DNA of 26,266 nucleotides from Actinomortierella ambigua. Taxonomy: Eukaryota > Mortierellomycota > Mortierellomycetes > Mortierellales > Mortierellaceae. The stretch is taken from the NCBI GenBank assembly GCA_016098155.1, contig JAAAJB010000506.1, positions 1 through 26,266 on the forward strand, read 5' to 3'. This document shows positions 20,941-26,266 of the stretch, one piece after another (position 1 is the first letter of the stretch; the number at the start of each line of letters is the position of its first letter). The notes under the pieces are model-generated. The model was given only the letters and a program-made list of their open reading frames with translations, did no database searches and was not told the DNA's origin. Made by a program: the position numbers and the translations under genes.

Positions 20941-21283
20941 CCTTGAACAACAGAGTGATGTATTAGGTTCTTAGGCCTGGAAAGTGCAACATAGCATGTC
21001 GGTAGAGAGTTGGTTTAGGCGGTCAACATCGCCGTGGAGAGGAGAGAGTGACTCTATTGTAAAAAAAAAATGTTCCAGAGCCGTACTGTCCCGTGTTCAG
21101 ACATGGGATATTGGAGCTGTTAGTCATTGTTACTGAGAAGAGGCGTGCTGGATTATGCCCTAGGAAAAGAAAACGAGACAGATTATCTGTATAAGCTGAT
21201 GCATGGCCGATTCGCTGTCTATGGTGAACAACTTGTCGTCAGGCGCAAAAAAAGATACGGTCGAATGTGGTCGGCTCTGTTAG

Positions 21284-21807
21284 TGGTGGGCTCGAGACGT
21301 GGTGGCACATGGATCGTTCGCGACAAGCAGACTGGGCCACACCCCTGTGCGCGTCCTGTTCAAGAACTGTTCGTGGAACAAGCACATTGAGTTTACGCTC
21401 GAGATGCTGTCGTCCGAGGACCCCATGATGCCTCACCCTCGTGGCATCGCAGCTGGCACTGGTGGAGGCGTAGCTCTTCCAGCCATGAGCTCCACCACCA
21501 ACCCCCCCCCATGTGAATGTACAGCCGTTCTTTTGGTCAGGCTCAACCATCACCACCTCGTACCTGGAGCCCTTGCAGGAGATGGAGGTGGTCGTGTTGG
21601 CGTGCTTCACTGCGTTTGGTGTCTACGATATTAGTCGCTGGCGGCTCAGTGCAGATAGTAAAGCCGATGAGAAAGAAGAAGAGGAAGAGCAGAAAACAAG
21701 GTGCGGATGCGGATGAGGACAGTCTTCAACCACCGGCGTTGCCTCAGAGCTTTGGCAAAGGGTTCATGCAGATACCAAACCTCGCACACTGCATCCAGGT
21801 GTCGTAG
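21284..21807 (+). pseudogene. Frameshifted C-terminal gene fragment, possibly a TRAPP trafficking subunit (TRAPPC8/Trs85-like)
   Basis: Three successive plus-strand frames read as one protein. After a splice-acceptor-like gctctgttag, the first frame from 21284 gives VRVLFKNCSWNKHIEFTLEM. A C9 run at 21502-21510 shifts the frame to VQPFFWSGSTITTSYLEPL, then VVLACFTAFGVYDISRWRL. A purine run at about 21671-21689 shifts it again, to SFGKGFMQIPNLAHCIQVS and TAG at 21807. A beta-sandwich-like end with ACF..GVYD..R recalls the C-termini of large TRAPP subunits, but I recall that family only loosely. Nothing upstream of 21284 looks like the rest of the gene. It is either a truncated, decayed duplicate or, less likely, a real gene with two homopolymer sequencing errors. 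Confidence 0.5.
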
Positions 21808-22724
21808 AAGAAGGAAAAGAGCGAAACAAAAAAAATAAATGAGTAAGAATTTCGTAGGGGGAGAGGTTGAATTAGCTCCGCCGCCAAGGCAGGTAGTTGG
21901 GGATGGACAGCTGGAGCAGAAGGCTCAAAGGCCAAGGGTATGGATGTCGAGACCAACGAGGTATTGGTCCTAAACACAAATTGGCGGATGAGGCGGGCCG
22001 GAAAGTCGCCGACAATATAGCAACGTGAGGGGGGAGGTTCCCTCACTCGCCACGCCCTCACATTCGACCGAGCAGTCAGAGTCTGCTATGAGGCGGCTCA
22101 TTCTTCATGCTTGCAGGCACATCCATCCCACAGCTTCATTAGTGTTGGTTGGTGCCCTCTCGCTTCGCGTTTTGAGCACCCAGGTGGGATCCTCACATGC
22201 TGTGGTTCAAATCATACCTGTGCTTCAGTCGAGTCATCCACCTGCACCTTGCCAACCATGTTCCAAGAGATGCTAGTCCATATGCGAAATCCAGGGGAAC
22301 AGCCCTGCCAGAAGGAAGAGCCGTACTATGTCCATCAAAGCGACTAGACCAGCCCCTCTTTCTCGCTGCATAAAGATCACCATAGATAGAGGGTACTGGC
22401 CCACGAGTCTAGCTTCCCGCCCACACACGACTCGCAGATCCAGCACACCATCCTAGAGACGACGTACAAATAAACGAAGAGGAGAACAAACATGAGGAAA
22501 AGAGTCTTTATTGTCATTGCTGTTTTGCCATAGCAAGAGCAGAGCCATGTCTATGTTGATGTGGGCCATCCACTTGCGCCGTTCTATCATTGAAAGAATG
22601 AGAGAAAATGACTTTTGTGCACATTAGTAATATCAAGTTCCTGTCTGTATTGCCTGTCATTCTCGCCCCTCACAAGCCCTTCCACTCATTGTCTTTGGGT
22701 TTTATAAAGTTGAACACATTCTGC
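21808..22724. other. Gene-poor stretch
   Basis: No gene is supported. A minus-strand frame at about 22058-21850 (containing RLIRQFVFRTNTSL) looks somewhat coding but has no ATG and no family match I can name. The rest has only short random frames. A B-box-like ggttcaaatc at about 22204 has no matching tRNA stems. Confidence 0.35.
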
Positions 22725-22753
22725 AAGGGTCGCATATACGCTATGCGACCCTT
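22725..22753. repeat. Perfect 12-bp inverted repeat with 5-nt loop
   Basis: AAGGGTCGCATA (22725-22736) is the exact reverse complement of TATGCGACCCTT (22742-22753), separated by TACGC. The arms match perfectly and are GC-balanced, which is unlikely by chance at a given site. It could form a cruciform, bind a dimeric protein, or mark an element end. Confidence 0.9.
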
Positions 22754-23945
22754 CCCAGGATGCACCGCGAGGAGGTAGTGTTCATTGCATCCCACACCTG
22801 CCTGGTGGGGCAAGTGCTGCTCGCTGCAGACTACGAAGAAGCTTCGTCAAAAAGACCCACCATAGCGTCAAAAAAAAACACCATAATCTTCAAAAAAAAA
22901 TCCACCATAAAGAAAATCCACCATAAACCATAACACCAATTCATAGCTGCAGGGGAGAAACAAGCAAAAGGTCGACGTTTGGGATGGTAGAAAAGAGCCA
23001 GGCCTGCCATCCTCTCTCGATACACGGGATTGCATCCCCTCTCGAGAGACGATCCCCCAGGCCCCTGTGAAAGGGCCGGCTCCAGTCGAACAGCCAGCTT
23101 GCCCACTGCCTCTTCCTCATCCCTGAAGAGACAGCAGCTAGACCCGTTACTGGGGAGGTCTGGCGGGGCGTGTCTCCGCTCAATGCCGTACCCACCCAAG
23201 CACCCCAAGAGGCACCCGTGCGTTTCAAACGCGTATTGTCTCCCACCAGAGAACAATGGAGCACGACATGAGACAGGAGACCCGTCGGTCCCGCCAGTAG
23301 ACAAGAACAAGACAAGTCTTTTCTACCCGTCGATGTGAAGATTTGTTCAGGGGGGCAATGAGGTGGGCCCGCGAGGCAAAAAAAGAAATTGAACTTGGAT
23401 GACTCCCAAATACAGTCCCCGAAGGAAAACTGTTGGCTCCCACCGCCTTGGGTATCCCCTCCTTTATGTCGGCCAGAGGTCAACTGTGCCCGCGTTACCC
23501 TGGGGACCCATTGTGGGTTCGACCAGTTGCCCGTCCACGGGCCCGCCAGTTGCAACCCCTCAAGGAGGGCCACGGTGTTGACTCCGGCCCCTTTTCCCCA
23601 GGCCATTGCTTCACAAGGGTTGGTTAGACCCCACCAAAGGGCTATGCACGAGATCCGACTCCCAGTGGCTCTTCACGTGAAGCATCTGACGTTTAAGGTA
23701 CTACAGGCCGGTGCCAACCCATGTTATTCCAATTCAAGTCAATCCCCCATTCACCACGCCACCCCAGACCCTGTGCGGAAAGACTCCGCCCCCGGTTCGT
23801 GAACGGGGGGCCTTTTAAAGACTGACCCATTGTCTCGTGCTAGATTGAAGGAAATGGGGGGGGGGAGGGAGGAAGGGAGGAAGGGAAGAGGGTGCCAAGG
23901 TGTGAATTTTTGAAGAGAGATGGCTGTGGAGAGGTACGAGACAGA
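22754..23945. other. Gene-poor stretch with overlapping long frames on both strands
   Basis: A minus-strand ATG frame at 23606-22941 (221 codons) and plus-strand frames around 23389-23802 are long but show no domain, membrane segment or splice logic, and they overlap. GC-rich sequence with few stops explains them. At 22857-22930 the motif ccaccata recurs about four times between A runs, a small irregular repeat. Near 23790-23813 the sequence cccccggttc..gaacggggg forms an imperfect hairpin. A G10 run sits at 23856-23865. Confidence 0.35.
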
Positions 23946-24074
23946 GAAGTGGAGTGGCAAGGACGTGGAGTGGCAAGGAAGTGGAGTGGCAGGGAAGTGG
24001 AGTGGTAGGGAAGTGGAGAGGTAGAAGTGGAGAGGTAGAAGTGGAGTGGAGAGGTAGAAGAGGAGTGGCAGGGA
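23946..24074 (+). repeat. Purine-strand minisatellite, about 8 units of 14-19 bp
   Basis: Degenerate units built on gaagtggagtggcagg (variants with caag, tagg, and shorter gaagtggagaggta) run head to tail. The plus strand is almost purely purine and GT. The minus strand is therefore open and reads as a repetitive Pro/Leu/His/Ser peptide, which I regard as spurious. Confidence 0.88.
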
Positions 24075-24101
24075 AGGGTTTTTGCGTTCCACTTACATCC
24101 C

Positions 24102-24136
24102 GAGTCCTGAACCTTGAGTCCTGAGCCTTGAGTCCT
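24102..24136 (+). repeat. 14-bp tandem repeat, 2.5 units
   Basis: gagtcctgaacctt (24102-24115), gagtcctgagcctt (24116-24129) and partial gagtcct. It lies between the minisatellite and the G-rich tracts. Confidence 0.85.
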
Positions 24137-24241
24137 AAAGGAAAGAATGAATGGGGAGCGGAAAGAGAAAGGAATGAATGGAAGAGGAATGAATGATGTG
24201 GCGGGATTTGTATGAGCGGGTGCGCGCGAAAACAAAAAAAA

Positions 24242-24291
24242 GGGGGGGGGGGGCAATCTCGTCAACGAGGGGAAAAACAGCGGGGGGGGGG
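24242..24291 (+). repeat. G12 and G10 runs in a purine-rich patch
   Basis: G12 at 24242-24253 and G10 at 24282-24291 lie 28 bp apart within a plus strand that is nearly all purine up to about 24380. Such tracts can form quadruplex or triplex DNA. They are also error-prone in sequencing. Confidence 0.85.
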
Positions 24292-24349
24292 CGCAAAATC
24301 GAGAAAGAGAGAGAAAACAGCGGGAAGGGGACAGGAAATGGAGGGAAGG

Positions 24350-24820
24350 GACAGAAAAGGGTGGGAAAGGAGGTTGTGAGGGACAAACACCACATAGCCA
24401 AGGGCTCAATACGTGTGCATGTATCTCGCCTCGTAGGCATGCTAGGAACATGCGGCGAGTTTGACAACCTTCAGCGCCGAGAGGAGCATCCATCTGGTAC
24501 CAGAAGGAGGCCAGAGAATGACAAACAGTGCCATAGAGAGTGCTTGAGGCATTTGCACCATGGAGCAGAGGGAAGGGGAGAGGTGGAGGGTGGAGGCGCA
24601 TGGGTTTTCCTGACCTCATGAACCACTGATGGCCAAGGATGACAAAATTATAGCTTGGTCAATATTCATTCACTCAAATGCACCAACAGCGAGAGACAGA
24701 GAGAGAGAGAGAGCGCGCAAGTGTGTTTTACGACGTCTCTCTTCCGGCATGTTCAGGAAGTTGTCGTGCGGATGAACCCAGTACTGGTGGGCCAGGCAAT
24801 GATAGGACGGAGAGGGGAGG
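24350..24820 (+). repeat. Left arm of a large imperfect inverted repeat
   Basis: The reverse complement of this arm aligns along most of its length with 25065-25530. Exact anchors include catgctagga with gcggcgagtttgacaac (left, about 24439-24465), tgacaaacagtgccat, and cttggtcaatattcattc. Over the central 195 aligned bases I count about 32 mismatches and no gaps (roughly 84% identity); small gaps appear elsewhere. Both arms carry an open frame ending VFLTS-stop at the same place, but most differences change the amino acid in that frame, so it is probably not a conserved protein. Confidence 0.85.
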
Positions 24821-25064
24821 GAGTAGACTGAGAGTGAGGGGGAATGGTGGGCAGACGTTTTCGGTGCCAAGTACTGCGGCAGTCTGAGGTGGCAGTACTC
24901 TCCCTCCAGGTTGCGGGCAACAACATTCGGACCTGGCGCAGACGACCATCGTGACAGTTGCATTCACGCCATTATTACCATGTCTCCTTGTCCATCCTCT
25001 ATCCGGCGTGGTGAAAGTTCGAAGCTAGGTCACTTTGAGAAGGATGGTCGCTGCTTTCCTTGCT
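24821..25064. other. Spacer between the inverted repeat arms
   Basis: About 245 bp of unique-looking sequence with no gene I can support. Frames pointing outward into each arm (minus from 24963, plus from 24911) both reach a similar HPHDNFL peptide inside the arms, which simply reflects the arm homology. Confidence 0.5.
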
Positions 25065-25530
25065 CTTCTCTCCCTCTCCTTCCCTCCTCCTGTCCCACCA
25101 TTGCCTGGCCCCACCAGCGATGGTTTCACCCTCACGACAACTTCCTGTCATGCTCACCCTTAGTGAAGAGAGACATCGTCAAGCACACTTTGCACACACT
25201 CTCTCGCGCTGTTGGTGCATGTGAGTGAATGAATATTGACCAAGCTCATCCTTGGTCACCAGTGGTTTCAGGAGGTGAGGAAAACCCATGTGCCTCCACC
25301 CTCCACCTTCCCCCCTCCCTCTACTCCATGGTGGACATGCTTCAAGCCTGCTCGATGGCACTGTTTGTCACTCTCTGGCCCATCTCTAGCATCGGGCGGG
25401 GGCTCCTCCTCGCGCTGAATGTTGTCAAACTCGCCGCATGCTCCTAGCATGCCTACGAGGCGAGTTGCAGGCACGCGCGTTGAGTCCCCAGCTGTGTGGT
25501 GCTTGTCCTCACAACCCTCCTTTTCTGCCA
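25065..25530 (-). repeat. Right arm of the large imperfect inverted repeat
   Basis: Reverse-complement partner of 24350-24820. Homology runs from the pyrimidine-rich ctccctctccttccctcc near 25070 to ccttttctgcc near 25530, then stops: the outer flanks differ (purine G tracts on the left, a TATTTAAA-containing sequence on the right). No flanking direct duplication is evident by eye. Confidence 0.85.
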
Positions 25531-25948
25531 TCCTTTCCTTCCTTTCTCTCCCGGTGTTTTAGCCAAGCCGATCTAGCGACTTGCCTTCGACCGCAGCAAG
25601 TGGCGAGAACACTATTTAAACCCCCCAAAGCGGCTTTTACTGATTCCTTGGTCAATTCCCTCAAGGTAAGTTGCGAACAATAATATCAATCCAATTCCCA
25701 TCCCTTCTCCTACATACACGCTCACCCCAACACCCACCCCGACCAGCATTCTTCGCCCACTCGCTGCTGCACTGTCGTACTCGGCTCTCTCTCTTCCTCT
25801 TTCTCATTTTCTCTCTCCCTCTCTTTCATTTTCTCACTTTCTCCTCATTCAGCCGACATTGGATGCGGAAACGACGAGGGAAACCTCGACCCGTTTCTGA
25901 ACGACCTGTATCGACACTGGATGGTTTAAAGGATACTACTTGCTCAGT

Positions 25949-26266
25949 ATGGCAGTGGCCAACAGGATCTTGACTCTCGACGACATGGAAGAACGGGAGT
26001 GTAGCAGGTCTGTAGTAGCGCGCATCTGTTGCTCTCTAGCCACAGTGGGTAGCCTTGGCAGCTCTGGTGTTCTGCCTTGGTGGTATGAGAACAGGCGACT
26101 CATGGAGTCCCATGTTGTCAGACGACATCATGTGGACTTGAGTGGTTTGTTATCATTGAGGGCTCTTTTGCCGCGAAAAGGGACTTTTTTTTTGCTCACT
26201 CTTGGCCCCCACCTGACACTAGAAGTGCATTCCTTGACATACTGGGAGCGTATGCTGGGGGATGGT
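25949..26266 (+). CDS. Possible 5' part of a gene running off the right edge
   Basis: From the ATG at 25949 the plus strand stays open for 106 codons to the window end (M-A-V-A-N-R-I-L-T-L-D-D-M-E-E). No domain is recognisable. A TATTTAAA sequence lies at 25613-25620, a good splice donor (AAG|GTAAG) at 25666, and a long pyrimidine tract with acceptor at 25852. The stretch after that acceptor reads CGNDEGNLDPFLNDLYRHWM in one frame before a stop. The ATG at 25949 follows a second acceptor-like tgctcag. I cannot settle how these pieces join; it may be a real spliced gene, a relic, or chance. Confidence 0.3.
   Translation, partial: MAVANRILTLDDMEERECSRSVVARICCSLATVGSLGSSGVLPWWYENRRLMESHVVRRHHVDLSGLLSLRALLPRKGTFFLLTLGPHLTLEVHSLTYWERMLGDG

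Noticed and set aside
22185..22240. tRNA gene suggested by ggttcaaatc
   Set aside because: The flanking bases do not form a T-arm stem and there is no matching A-box or acceptor stem.
23480..23530. SINE or tRNA-like promoter suggested by gggttcgacc
   Set aside because: The B-box match is partial, the T stem does not pair, and the upstream A-box match is poor.
22941..23606. Minus-strand frame of 221 codons as a real gene
   Set aside because: It has an ATG but no domain or splice logic, and plus-strand frames overlap it; GC-rich sequence with few stops is enough to explain it.
23840..24619. Minus-strand 259-codon Pro/Leu/His/Ser-rich frame
   Set aside because: It reads through the minisatellite and the repeat arm; its repetitive peptide simply reflects the tandem repeats.

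Overview
The window looks like nuclear DNA of a filamentous fungus, most likely an early-diverging (Mucoromycota, Mortierella-like) one. The main genes are conserved eukaryotic genes broken by GT..AG introns of about 90-280 nt with CTAAC/CTGAC-type branch points. There are no operons, and the regulatory proteins carry long Ser, Gln and Ala runs. The genus is inference; the eukaryotic, intron-bearing character is seen directly.

Region by region: (1) 1-379, minus strand: the N-terminal half of a protein kinase domain, cut by the window edge. (2) 480-2172: mostly featureless spacer with one ATG-less open frame. (3) 2173-4509, minus: a five-exon ALG1 gene, the first mannosyltransferase of the lipid-linked oligosaccharide pathway at the ER. 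(4) 4510-4899: a compact divergent promoter with two CCAAT boxes in opposite orientation and a TGACGTGG site. (5) 4900-6861, plus: a five-exon gene of the ZC3HC1/NIPA/Rsm1 family whose zinc-finger domain is interrupted by an insert containing eleven 12-bp repeats. (6) 7241-12803, plus: a four-exon gene for the largest subunit of RNA polymerase I. (7) 13257-18414, plus: a five-exon gene for a protein of about 1,530 residues, mostly low-complexity, with one conserved central block and a CUE-like C-terminus; I do not recognise its function.

From about 18.4 kb the character changes. A decayed copy of the same kinase family seen at the left edge lies at about 18.63-18.87 kb. It is followed by an intronless, GC-rich GMC oxidoreductase (19263-20786) that resembles bacterial, especially actinobacterial, enzymes and is a good candidate for horizontal acquisition. 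Downstream are a frameshifted C-terminal gene fragment that may derive from a TRAPP-type trafficking subunit (21284-21807), a perfect 12-bp-stem palindrome, purine-strand minisatellites with long G runs, and an imperfect inverted repeat with arms of about 470 bp (24350-24820 and 25065-25530). The last 300 bases hold coding-like frames that run off the right edge.

The left 18 kb is thus an ordinary housekeeping block (N-glycosylation, a nuclear zinc-finger protein, rRNA synthesis), and the right 8 kb is a repeat-rich accessory tail with gene relics and one intact, probably foreign gene. I see no functional link among the housekeeping genes beyond co-location, and no CRISPR array, rRNA, convincing tRNA or intact transposase. 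Exon boundaries were assigned by hand from splice signals, frame continuity and family conservation.
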